Shown: positions 35,532 through 44,080 of the stretch, piece after piece
Layout of the letters: every line of letters begins with the position of its first letter
How positions within the stretch are numbered: the first letter of the stretch is position 1
DNA from: Arenibacter sp. F20364
GTDB lineage: Bacteria > Bacteroidota > Bacteroidia > Flavobacteriales > Flavobacteriaceae
Direction of reading: 5' to 3'
Assembly: GCF_023015905.1 (NCBI RefSeq)
Contig: NZ_JALKBD010000001.1
Coordinates: 186,001-250,000 of the forward strand
DNA length: 64,000 nucleotides
Program-made: the position numbers and the translations under genes
Notes under the pieces: model-generated
The model's input: only the letters and a program-made list of their open reading frames with translations
What the model was told of the DNA's origin: nothing
The model's database searches: none

Positions 35532-36866
35532 ATGAAAAAAATCCTAGGCAACATGTATCTACAAAAGCGATTTTTTATCGTATTGACAAGCTTGGTTGTA
35601 GGTTTTCTGCTATCCTATATGGTCCCGGATATACTAGGCGTGATAAAGATGTTTTTCTATGCCTTTGCCTTAATTTTTTTGGTTGATATTATTTTAATCT
35701 TCGCCTCCAAGGGCCGAATAAAAGGCTGTCGTTCGGTTCCCGAAAAACTTAGCAATGGGGACGAAAACGAAATAAAAATAAACGTATCCAATTCATATTT
35801 GTTCCCGGCCGGATTGAAAATACTGGATGAAATTCCCCATCAATTTCAAAAGCGGGATTTTGGTATTTCCACTACCCTAGGGAAAGGAAAGGAAAAGATG
35901 TTCAAATATTACCTGCGACCTACGGAAAGAGGGGTATATTCCTTTGGGAATTTAAACGTCTTTGCCAACTCCCCTATTGGTTTCATCTCCCAAAAGTACA
36001 CCTTCGGCAATGAACAAGAAGTCCCTGTGTACCCTTCCTTCCTACAATTGCGAAAATATGGCCTTATGGCATTTAGCAATAAACTCTTTGAATATGGTCT
36101 TAAAAAAATTCGCCGTATTGGCCACACCATGGAGTTCGAGCAAATCAAGGATTATGTTCTGGGGGATGATATCCGGAACATTAACTGGAAGGCAACGGCA
36201 AAAAAAGGAGGACTGATGGTTAACCAGTACCAGGATGAAAAGTCGCAGCCTATTTACTCCGTTATAGACAAGGGCAGGGTCATGAAAATGCCCTTTGACG
36301 GACTAAGCTTATTGGATTATGCCATTAACGCTACTTTGGTCATTTCCCATATTGCCCTTAAAAAGCAGGATAAAGCCGGTATGTTCGCCTTTGGCAAGAC
36401 GATTGAAAACCGTATTGTTGCTGAAAGACGAAGCTCCCAAATGAACCTTATTTTGGAAACACTTTACAATTTGGAAACTAATTTTGTAGAAAGTGATTAC
36501 AGTCGATTATACGCCGATATAAAACGAAATATCAACCATAGGAGCCTACTTCTGCTCTATACCAATTTTGAAACTCTGGATGCCCTTCAGCGGCAACTTC
36601 CCTACCTTCAAGCTATTGCCAAGCAACATTTATTAGTGGTCATATTCTTTGAAAACACCGAATTGACCAAATTTACGGAAGAAAAAGCTGATAATATCCA
36701 ACAGATATTTGAAAAGACCATAGCTGAAAAGTTCATTTATGAGAAGAAGCTTATCGTTAACGAATTAAGGAAATACGGTATTCAGACTATTCTGACAAAA
36801 CCTGAGCAGCTGACTTTAAACACTATCAACAAATATTTGGAAATAAAAGCGAGGGGACTAATTTAG
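35532..36866 (+). CDS. DUF58 domain protein
   Basis: 444 residues. Two N-terminal helices (~12-50), a beta-rich region, then the DUF58 core with RIGHTMEFEQIKDYVLGDD and RNINWKATAK (residues ~195-225), and a vWA-like C-terminal half. In DUF58 proteins the vWA-like part is thought to be the MoxR partner. It is the last gene of the rightward locus, 47 bases after the MoxR gene. No terminator hairpin is obvious after it. Confidence 0.92.
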   Translation: MKKILGNMYLQKRFFIVLTSLVVGFLLSYMVPDILGVIKMFFYAFALIFLVDIILIFASKGRIKGCRSVPEKLSNGDENEIKINVSNSYLFPAGLKILDEIPHQFQKRDFGISTTLGKGKEKMFKYYLRPTERGVYSFGNLNVFANSPIGFISQKYTFGNEQEVPVYPSFLQLRKYGLMAFSNKLFEYGLKKIRRIGHTMEFEQIKDYVLGDDIRNINWKATAKKGGLMVNQYQDEKSQPIYSVIDKGRVMKMPFDGLSLLDYAINATLVISHIALKKQDKAGMFAFGKTIENRIVAERRSSQMNLILETLYNLETNFVESDYSRLYADIKRNINHRSLLLLYTNFETLDALQRQLPYLQAIAKQHLLVVIFFENTELTKFTEEKADNIQQIFEKTIAEKFIYEKKLIVNELRKYGIQTILTKPEQLTLNTINKYLEIKARGLI

Positions 36867-36880
36867 AAATTTAAAATAAA

Positions 36881-37285
36881 TTAATGCATCCGGTTGTCCG
36901 TTTCCTGGTCGGAAAAAGTCACATTATGTTGGGTCAAGTCAAACATCATCTCCCTTCTCCTTCTTTGCTTCTTCTCAGAAAATATATCAATAGTAATTCC
37001 TATGGACACTCCTCCCAATACGGTTGCAGCAAGATCCCTATTGTCCCAACCCCCGTATTTATGTTCATCATAGGCTTCTTTGGCCAGGCCTGCCAACAAA
37101 CTCGAAGTAACGGCACCCGCAATTCTCCAATAGCGATTTCCTCCAGAAAGACGATCCCCTATATCGGCCCCAATAGCCCCACTTAGAGAACCAGCAACAA
37201 AATGTTTGGCCTTATCCTGTTCCAGTTGTGCCTTTAATGGCCATGCGCATAGAAAAATGACAATGCCTGTGATAATAGTTTTCAT
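36881..37285 (-). CDS. Small exported/membrane protein, YfiM/DUF2279-like
   Basis: 134 residues from the ATG at 37285. N-terminal signal (IITGIVIFLCAWPLKAQ), then DKAKHFVAGSLSGAIGADIG, a central Ala/Gly-rich helix and WDNRDLAATVLGGVSIG. The DKxxH..AG...KE..D.....D..A...G pattern resembles YfiM/DUF2279 lipoproteins, although no lipobox is seen here. Function unknown. Convergent with DUF58. Confidence 0.78.
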   Translation of the reverse strand: MKTIITGIVIFLCAWPLKAQLEQDKAKHFVAGSLSGAIGADIGDRLSGGNRYWRIAGAVTSSLLAGLAKEAYDEHKYGGWDNRDLAATVLGGVSIGITIDIFSEKKQRRRREMMFDLTQHNVTFSDQETDNRMH

Positions 37286-37379
37286 GAGCCACAAAGATAC
37301 TAATGCCCATATAAATTCTCTTTATTTTACAGCTTTATAAAATTATGTATCTTGTCTAAATGTTATAAACACCATAAAA

Positions 37380-37604
37380 ATGAAAACCAACTATACCCGT
37401 ATATTTTCAGGCAATTTTATTTTGGCACAGACCATAGTAAATCAACTTAGGGAAATTGGCGTAGTACCAGTGTTAAAGGACGATTCAGAATCTGGAAGAT
37501 TGGCGGGTTTTGGGTCTGCCATTCAAGGGAACCAAGAAGTATATGTTCACGCCGATGAGTTGGAAAAAGCACAAAAGATTGTCCAAACTATTATCAATAT
37601 ATAA
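37380..37604 (+). CDS. DUF2007 domain protein
   Basis: 74 residues forming a single alpha/beta domain. The segments TRIFSGNFILAQTIVNQLREIG and EVYVHADELEKAQKIV match the DUF2007 ('putative signal transducing protein') family, which resembles a PII-like/ferredoxin fold in size. No partners nearby. Function unknown. Confidence 0.82.
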   Translation: MKTNYTRIFSGNFILAQTIVNQLREIGVVPVLKDDSESGRLAGFGSAIQGNQEVYVHADELEKAQKIVQTIINI

Positions 37605-37936
37605 AAAAGGATTTGGCCATAAGATGGTCCTTAAAAAATTCTTGACCAAATAGTTCCTACATCAGGATGAATACCAGTTTGCAATATAAAGTCCTTGACC
37701 CTTTGCAGCACAAACCAAAATTATTCTAGTATAACTCCCTAGAATTCACTACCTTTAATTAAGAAAAATAATAGTTTTTCTCTCTCCCCTATAAGTTAGT
37801 GACCATAAGTTTTCCCCACTTATTTTAGCTGTTGCCTCTAAAAATTAAAGCAATTTATTTTCAAACGGAGGTTGGCCTATTGAAGTAGCTTGGAAATCCA
37901 TCTACGAATTAAACATCAACATATAATTTCAATGTC
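37605..37936. other. Intergenic stretch without visible genes
   Basis: 332 AT-rich bases between the DUF2007 and TPR genes. I see no open frame of note on either strand, no hairpin terminator and no strong promoter; TACCTTTA near 37750 is a weak -7-like box. Confidence 0.5.
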
Positions 37937-39667
37937 ATGAGAACAAAATTGAGTCTTGCTATATTGACCGTAATTCTTTTGTCCCTAGTCTATTATTTTA
38001 CACCACAACCCTCCCCTAAGGTGTTGGAGGTAACTCAGGAAGCCAGTTTTTACGCTATGAAATGTACCGTTGCCAAATACCTATTGAGCAATGTAGATAC
38101 CACCCAACAAATTGCACCCTTATTTGAGAATCTTGGCAATTTACATTTCGGTATTAGCACAAAAGACCAAAAGGCCCAGACTTATTTTAATCAGGGTGTA
38201 AAACTTACCTATGCATTCAATCATGCAGAAGCCCACCGCTCGTTTATGGAAGCATCCCGATTAGATCCCACTGCGGCAATGACCTACTGGGGGCAGGCCT
38301 ACACCTTGGGCCCCAACATAAATGACCCCATGCCGGATGACGAGCGCAGAAAAAAATCTTTTGAAGCAATTATAAAAGCCAATAACTTGTCCCAAAGCGC
38401 TTCTCCCAAAGAAAAAGTTTTAATAGAGGCGCTGTCCCATAGATACAGTAGTGATTTAACCAAAGAAATTTCAGAATTAAACATGGACTATATGAACGCC
38501 ATGGAAAAGGTAGCGGATAAATTTCCGGACGATGCCAATATACAAACCTTATATGCCGCTGCAGTAATGAATACTACGCCATGGAATTATTGGGACAATG
38601 AAGGTAACCCAGCTCCAAATACCTTAAAGGGCAAAGCTGCCCTGGAGAAGGCCATGGCGTTAAATCCAGACCATCCCGGTGCGCATCATTACTATATTCA
38701 TATGGTTGAACTTCCCAAACCAGACCTAGCGGTTTCCAGTGCTGATAAGCTTGGGGCTCTTATGCCGGCTGCCGGCCATATTGTACATATGCCTTCCCAT
38801 ATCTATATAAGGGTTGGCCGGTACGAGGATGCCGTAAAGGTTAACCAGGCCGCTATATTGGCAGATGAGGACTATATTTCCCAATGCTATTCCCAAGGTA
38901 TGTATCCTTTGGGATACTACCCGCACAATCTGCACTTTCTATGGTCTGCCTCTACCCTCTTGGGCAATAGTGATCTGGCCATTGAAGCCGCTAAAAAAAC
39001 GGCGGAAAAAGTTCCTTTGGGAGAGATGGCAACTTTGCCATTTTTACAAGATTTTGCCTCCACGCCACTATTGGCCTACACCCGGTTCGGCAAGTGGAAT
39101 GAAATTCTGACCATTCCTTATCCAGGAGATGAATACCAACACCTTAAGCTTATTTGGCATTACTCTAGGGGCATTGCTTTTATTAGAAAAAATAACATAA
39201 AAGAGGCCAAAGAAGAACTGGAAGCTATTGCCGTAATGAAGAACGATCCAGAACTGGAAACTATAGTTGCCAATTACACCAATCCTTCCTCGAGTATAGC
39301 CCAAATTGCACACGGGGTTGTATCCGGTGAAATAGCCAATGCCGAAGGTAATATGACAGAGGCATTGGAACACCTAAAGCAAGCGGTATTTTATGAAGAC
39401 CAGCTAACATACAGCGAGCCTACTGCATGGCATATTCCAGTAAGACAGACTTTAGGGGCTGCATTACTAAAGGCTCAAAAATATGAAGAAGCTGAAAAAG
39501 TGTATAAGGAAGACCTGGAAATAGTACGCCAAAACGGCTGGTCCTTAATTGGACTTCATGAAAGCCTTATTGGTCAAGGTAAATTGGAGGAAGCCAAAAA
39601 GATAAAACAGGAATTTGACAATGCCTGGGAACATGCAGATATGCCAATAAAAACTTCTGTTTTATAA
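37937..39667 (+). CDS. Tetratricopeptide repeat protein, membrane anchored
   Basis: 576 residues. N-terminal helix (~5-21) that is probably an uncleaved signal anchor, then TPR-type helical repeats, first clear at ~80-125 and again at ~285-330 and ~455-560. Conserved blocks HPGAHHYYIH (246-255) and HMPSHIYIRVGRY (284-296) are found in a family of TPR proteins in Bacteroidota and Proteobacteria whose function is unknown. His-rich motifs hint at metal binding or catalysis but this is not established. Stands alone. Confidence 0.88.
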   Translation: MRTKLSLAILTVILLSLVYYFTPQPSPKVLEVTQEASFYAMKCTVAKYLLSNVDTTQQIAPLFENLGNLHFGISTKDQKAQTYFNQGVKLTYAFNHAEAHRSFMEASRLDPTAAMTYWGQAYTLGPNINDPMPDDERRKKSFEAIIKANNLSQSASPKEKVLIEALSHRYSSDLTKEISELNMDYMNAMEKVADKFPDDANIQTLYAAAVMNTTPWNYWDNEGNPAPNTLKGKAALEKAMALNPDHPGAHHYYIHMVELPKPDLAVSSADKLGALMPAAGHIVHMPSHIYIRVGRYEDAVKVNQAAILADEDYISQCYSQGMYPLGYYPHNLHFLWSASTLLGNSDLAIEAAKKTAEKVPLGEMATLPFLQDFASTPLLAYTRFGKWNEILTIPYPGDEYQHLKLIWHYSRGIAFIRKNNIKEAKEELEAIAVMKNDPELETIVANYTNPSSSIAQIAHGVVSGEIANAEGNMTEALEHLKQAVFYEDQLTYSEPTAWHIPVRQTLGAALLKAQKYEEAEKVYKEDLEIVRQNGWSLIGLHESLIGQGKLEEAKKIKQEFDNAWEHADMPIKTSVL

Positions 39668-39776
39668 CTAGGTATATTATAAACAATTAGGGGTCGCTTT
39701 TTAAAGAAACTCCCAAAATGCTGGAAAATTCTTTTTCCCAATTTGGGTATCATAAAGTTATGGATCAATATGGCTC

Positions 39777-40718
39777 CTAAAAATGCTTCACCTCTGCCTT
39801 GGCATGGGTAAATTCCTCCATCATGTCCAATACAATTTGGGCAGCGGGTTTTATTTCGTGGATTATTGCGGCCACTTGACCTATTTCCAATTCCCCTTCA
39901 TCCATATCTCCCTCGAACATCCCTTTTTTGGCTCGTGCACGCCCCAAAAGGACTTTTAGTTCCTCCACAGAAGCGCAGTCGGCATAGGCTTGTTGAATAT
40001 CGTTGTAGAACTTGTTTTTTATCAGTCGCACCGGAGCCAATTCCTTTAAGGTCAACTGTGTTGCGCCCTCACCGGCCTCTACCACTTTTTGCTTAAACAA
40101 AGGGTGGGACGAAGCTTCTTTGCTCGCCACAAACCTACTACCCACCTGTACCCCGTTGGCTCCTAAAACCATGGCGGCCAGCATAGCCCTTCCCGTAGCT
40201 ATTCCACCAGCAGCTATTAAAGGAACACTAATTTTCTCTTTCACAGCCGGGATTAATGTCAAAGTGGTGGTCTCATCCCTACCATTATGCCCACCAGCTT
40301 CAAAACCTTCCGCTACAATGGCATCTACCCCAGCTTCCTCAGCCTTTTGTGCAAATTTAACACTGCTCACCACGTGCACCACAGTTATGCCCCTGTCCTT
40401 TAAATATGGAGTCCAAGTTTTAGGATTTCCTGCCGAGGTAAATACAATTCTTACCTCCAACTCCACAATAATCTCCATGAGCTTTTCAATATCTGGATAT
40501 AACATAGGCACGTTTACCCCAAAAGGCCTATTGGTGGCCAACTTACATTTTTCTATGTGTTCTCGCAGCACCTCCGGATACATGGATCCGGCTCCTATAA
40601 TACCCAATCCACCGGCGTTGGAAACGGCAGATGCCAAACGCCATCCACTGGCCCATACCATACCGGCCTGAATTATTGGATATTCTATTTCAAAAAGATC
40701 GGTAATTCTATTTCCCAT
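39777..40718 (-). CDS. Nitronate monooxygenase family flavoprotein
   Basis: 313 residues, TIM-barrel FMN enzyme. Motifs: N-terminal YPIIQAGM (14-21), VAEGFEAGGHNGR with the putative catalytic His (~134-146), PLIAAGGIATG (~165-175) and GVQVGSRF (~190-197). It fits class I nitronate monooxygenases (2-nitropropane dioxygenase), though FabK-type enoyl reductases share the same fold. Its start codon overlaps the stop of the upstream S8 protease by one base (TAATG), showing coupling. Confidence 0.88.
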   Translation of the reverse strand: MGNRITDLFEIEYPIIQAGMVWASGWRLASAVSNAGGLGIIGAGSMYPEVLREHIEKCKLATNRPFGVNVPMLYPDIEKLMEIIVELEVRIVFTSAGNPKTWTPYLKDRGITVVHVVSSVKFAQKAEEAGVDAIVAEGFEAGGHNGRDETTTLTLIPAVKEKISVPLIAAGGIATGRAMLAAMVLGANGVQVGSRFVASKEASSHPLFKQKVVEAGEGATQLTLKELAPVRLIKNKFYNDIQQAYADCASVEELKVLLGRARAKKGMFEGDMDEGELEIGQVAAIIHEIKPAAQIVLDMMEEFTHAKAEVKHF

Positions 40719-42340
40719 TAGTTTTTTATCAATTTAAACTCTTTGCGAACCCCATCCATTCTAACGTGCACAATATATATGGCCCTACTTAAATTTTCTA
40801 CTGATATTTCTTTATTGTTTTCGTTAATCTGCCTTTCCAAGATACGCTTTCCATAAATATCAAATAGCGTTAAATAGGCATTCCCATAGGTCTCGGGGAG
40901 CTGTACTTGAAATTCTGTTTCGGAGGGATTGGGAAATAGGTACAATAAATCAGCATTAGAAATGTCAATACCCAATAGCGTCAAGGGTAGGGAAAAATTG
41001 GGTATTCCATAACCCATTTGGGAATTTGGATTTTGATAATGGGAAGACGATTCCCGCACTATTGCCATAATCTCAAGATTATTTTTTTCGGGGAATGCCT
41101 GCCAAAAGGAAGCTATGGCACCTGCCATTATTGGCGATGCAAAAGAGGTTCCATTATTTCTCACCAATCTGTCATCCGGACCAATGACGGTAGCACCACC
41201 CCCTAAGGCCATCCCATCCGGTTTAACTCTTCCATCAGCGCTTGGCCCCCTGGAACTAAATGCCACATAGTTGTCAGATGTATCAACCGCTCCAACACCA
41301 AATACATTGGCATCTGCCGGAGCCGTAATAATACCCCAAGAGCTATCACCTGAATTCCCTGTGGAATTTACTACCAATATCCCTTTTTCCGTTGCTATAT
41401 TGGCTCCTTTGGAAATAAAGGCCGTATTTCCATCCATATCCGATGGGGAATAGTTATATCTTGGATCATCGTAAGTACTGTAGCCCAAGGAACTGTTAAT
41501 TATATCTACCCCAAGGCTATCTGCACGCTCAGCGGCCTCTACCCAATAGCTTTCCTCCACTGGTGTTTCCGTAGCGGCATCTTCCGTTCTAAAAAGAATG
41601 TAACTGGCATCCGGACCTGTCCCTACAAATTGTCCGTCCACAAAACCGGCCATATCGGACAATACCCTTGTACCATGATCACTTCCGTTGGCTGCATAAA
41701 TGTTTGAGGATCGGAAAACAAAATCATACCCGCCCCATAAATCATTGTTAGATCGTAGACGTTCAAAAGCACTCATTTGATCCACATTGGGGAAGCCACT
41801 GTCCAAAACAGCAATCAACAAACCTTCTCCGGTAAAGTTGTTTTTGTGCAATACATTTACCCCCAATTGTTTTATTTGCGCATCGCTTTGCCCGTAGACA
41901 AAATCGGCCTCTTGTTCCAGAAACTTATTTGAATGATTGTTGGACTGATTTCTCGATGTCGAAAACAGGTTGGTTTTGGCATTCAAACTCCTGTCCGCAT
42001 AAAAAATATAGTCTACAAACTGAAGATCCATTAAGGCCGCAATATCTGATATACTACCTAGAACGTGAACACAATTGAACCATTTGGACTTGGCCTTGAC
42101 CGTAATGCCGTTTTGAAGTTTCAATTGGGCAATATAAGCCTCGTTGACAGGTACATCCCTTTCATCTATGGCAATGTTAAATCTGTTCTTTTTTTGTATT
42201 GCACGTTCCGATAAAATACGTGCTGGATTTAATATGGACTCCTCTACCTGGTCCTTATCTTTAAAATATACCCAGGCGTGCTCTTGCCCCCTTCCCCAAA
42301 CCGAGAATAACATCAACAGAAAAAGGGTACCCCTTGCCAT
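40718..42340 (-). CDS. Subtilisin-like serine protease (S8) with type IX secretion domain
   Basis: 540 residues. Signal peptide (~1-19), an N-terminal prodomain, then the S8 domain with Asp180 (AVLDSG), His222 (GSDHGT), oxyanion Asn329 (STGNSG) and catalytic Ser399 (NGTSFASP). The C-terminal ~75 residues begin YLFPNPSETEF and end with KEFKLIKN, the shape of a type A T9SS sorting domain, so it should be exported to the surface or medium. It begins one base after the mnmA stop and overlaps the nitronate monooxygenase gene, an unusual operon setting. Confidence 0.95.
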   Translation of the reverse strand: MARGTLFLLMLFSVWGRGQEHAWVYFKDKDQVEESILNPARILSERAIQKKNRFNIAIDERDVPVNEAYIAQLKLQNGITVKAKSKWFNCVHVLGSISDIAALMDLQFVDYIFYADRSLNAKTNLFSTSRNQSNNHSNKFLEQEADFVYGQSDAQIKQLGVNVLHKNNFTGEGLLIAVLDSGFPNVDQMSAFERLRSNNDLWGGYDFVFRSSNIYAANGSDHGTRVLSDMAGFVDGQFVGTGPDASYILFRTEDAATETPVEESYWVEAAERADSLGVDIINSSLGYSTYDDPRYNYSPSDMDGNTAFISKGANIATEKGILVVNSTGNSGDSSWGIITAPADANVFGVGAVDTSDNYVAFSSRGPSADGRVKPDGMALGGGATVIGPDDRLVRNNGTSFASPIMAGAIASFWQAFPEKNNLEIMAIVRESSSHYQNPNSQMGYGIPNFSLPLTLLGIDISNADLLYLFPNPSETEFQVQLPETYGNAYLTLFDIYGKRILERQINENNKEISVENLSRAIYIVHVRMDGVRKEFKLIKN

Positions 42341-42341
42341 T

Positions 42342-43532
42342 TTATGAGATTACGCCTGACCCTACCAATTCTTCTCCAATATACCAGGCTACAAATTGCC
42401 CTTCCGTAATAGCCGATTGTTTTTCAATAAAATCAACATACAAACCAGCATCTACTCTGTGCAGTGTTGCCTTTTGCAAAGGTTGACGATATCTTATCCT
42501 GGCCATAACCTCCATTGTCTGGTCCACCTCCAACGCCAAATCTGTGCGTACCCAATGCACTTCATCATTGTTTACAAATAAGGTCCTACGGTAAAGCCCA
42601 GGATGACTCTTACCTTGACCGGTATAAATTACATTTTGGTCAACATCGGTTTCAATTACGAACAAAGGCTCTTTGGTTCCACCAACATCCAATCCCTTAC
42701 GCTGTCCTTTGGTAAAGTAATGGGCTCCTTGATGCTCCCCTACCACCTTCCCATCGGTTAGGTCATAGTGTGGTTTTTCAGCGTAATAGGCCAACTCCTC
42801 CAATTTGGAATTAAACTCTGGAACATTATTGACATACTGCTCCAAAACAGCAGGCACTTCCACAATTACACCTTTTTTGGGCCTTAACTTCTGTTGCAGG
42901 AATTCTGGCAAACGTACCTTCCCTATAAAGCAAAGACCTTGGGAATCCTTTTTATCTGCGGTGATCAAATCATTCTCTGCAGCTATTTTCCGCACTTCAG
43001 GCTTCTGTAATTCCCCTATTGGAAATAAGGTCTTGGCCAGTTGTTCTTGTGATAGTTGACATAAAAAATAGGATTGGTCCTTATTTCCGTCAGCACCTGC
43101 CAGCAACTGATATGTTTCCGTTCCGTCCTCATTGTTAATAACGCCCTTTCTACAGTAGTGTCCTGTCGCCACATAGTCGGCTCCCAGCTGCATGGCAATT
43201 TTCATAAATACATCAAACTTTATCTCCCTATTGCAAAGCACATCTGGATTTGGTGTTCTGCCTTTCTCGTATTCCCTAAACATATAATCCACAATGCGCT
43301 CTTTGTACTGGGCACTTAAATCTACGGTTTGAAAGGGTATTCCCAATTTCTCAGCCACAATAAGGGCATCATTACTATCCTCCAACCATGGGCATTCTTT
43401 GGAAATGGTCACAGAATCGTCATGCCAATTTTTCATAAAAAGGCCAATAACCTCATACCCTTGCTCCTTTAAGAGATATGCCGTAACACTGGAATCCACA
43501 CCGCCGGAAAGTCCGACTACCACCTTTTTCAT
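42342..43532 (-). CDS. mnmA: tRNA 2-thiouridine(34) synthase MnmA
   Basis: Thiolates U34 of Lys, Glu and Gln tRNAs using persulfide sulfur. 396 residues, slightly longer than E. coli MnmA. PP-loop GLSGGVDSS at 7-15, catalytic cysteines Cys100 ([11 protein letters not shown]) and Cys201 (GLCFIGK), and the TGHYCR segment. Its stop is separated by one base from the next start, so it is co-transcribed with the S8 protease and the nitronate monooxygenase. Confidence 0.95.
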   Translation of the reverse strand: MKKVVVGLSGGVDSSVTAYLLKEQGYEVIGLFMKNWHDDSVTISKECPWLEDSNDALIVAEKLGIPFQTVDLSAQYKERIVDYMFREYEKGRTPNPDVLCNREIKFDVFMKIAMQLGADYVATGHYCRKGVINNEDGTETYQLLAGADGNKDQSYFLCQLSQEQLAKTLFPIGELQKPEVRKIAAENDLITADKKDSQGLCFIGKVRLPEFLQQKLRPKKGVIVEVPAVLEQYVNNVPEFNSKLEELAYYAEKPHYDLTDGKVVGEHQGAHYFTKGQRKGLDVGGTKEPLFVIETDVDQNVIYTGQGKSHPGLYRRTLFVNNDEVHWVRTDLALEVDQTMEVMARIRYRQPLQKATLHRVDAGLYVDFIEKQSAITEGQFVAWYIGEELVGSGVIS

Positions 43533-43594
43533 CTGTTCTTATTTATTGTTTATCCTTGGTCGTATGCGACCAATATTGACTTACAATTAGACTG

Positions 43595-43602
43595 CAAAAA
43601 TA
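43595..43602 (-). promoter_or_regulatory. Putative -7 box for mnmA operon
   Basis: On the minus strand TATTTTTG, matching TAnnTTTG, about 63 bases before the mnmA start. The following bases GCA equal those at the rpsA box. No good -33 element. Confidence 0.45.
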
Positions 43603-43934
43603 CAAAATTGCAATTTGCTTGCCATAAAAATATGTTTCTATGACAATTCAGGGAACAACTTCGTATTTAGTATTGTACAACAATTAACCCTATAATTCTC
43701 AGCAAGGGAAATAACCTCGACTCCGATCCTATGTTTTTAAGGGAAGCTCATGGTTAAAACCGGTTTACCAACTACCTCAAAACAGTAGATTTCTAAACTT
43801 AAAAATACCCACACAACAAAAGAAGATACTTTAACATACTAAAAAGACCTCTTTACAACTATTAGTTTTTCACAGCTTAAAAAAAGACAATCTTTGGAGA
43901 CCCAAATCTTACCAAACTAAACCAGATCAATGCT
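43603..43934 (+). other. Intergenic stretch, possible small RNA region
   Basis: The 548 bases between mnmA and yidC hold no plausible gene. A promoter-like TTG-N20-TATGTTTC (43608-43638) on the plus strand and an intrinsic terminator at 43935-43965 on the same strand would bound a transcript of roughly 320 bases. Its sequence is AT-rich with a palindrome AAACCGGTTT near 43770. Whether it is a regulatory RNA is inference. Confidence 0.35.
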
Positions 43935-43965
43935 AAAAACCCGGACCTAATGGTCGGGTTTTTTT
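43935..43965 (+). terminator. Orphan rho-independent terminator
   Basis: AAAAACCCG and ACC pair with GGT and CGGGTTTTT around a TAAT loop with one bulged G, followed by T-run. It faces right but no plus-strand gene precedes it. Confidence 0.85.
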
Positions 43966-44021
43966 GTTTAGGGAAATTACCCTCTAATACATTAATCCCC
44001 CTCGTCAAAAACATCACTTAC

Positions 44022-44054
44022 AAAAAAAAAGTGCTTGAAAAAATTCAAGCACTT
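44022..44054 (-). terminator. Rho-independent terminator of yidC
   Basis: On the minus strand AAGTGCTTGAA/TTCAAGCACTT (11-bp stem, 4-base loop) followed by a T-run of nine. About 27 bases after the yidC stop. Confidence 0.93.
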
Positions 44055-44080
44055 TAATCGTAAAATAAACAATTTAAGAC

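Noticed and set aside
43603-43965. 6S, SRP or tmRNA in the mnmA-yidC gap
   Set aside because: No conserved GGAAGG/AGCAG SRP loop, tmRNA tag or clear 6S bubble was visible by eye; kept only as an unclassified candidate.
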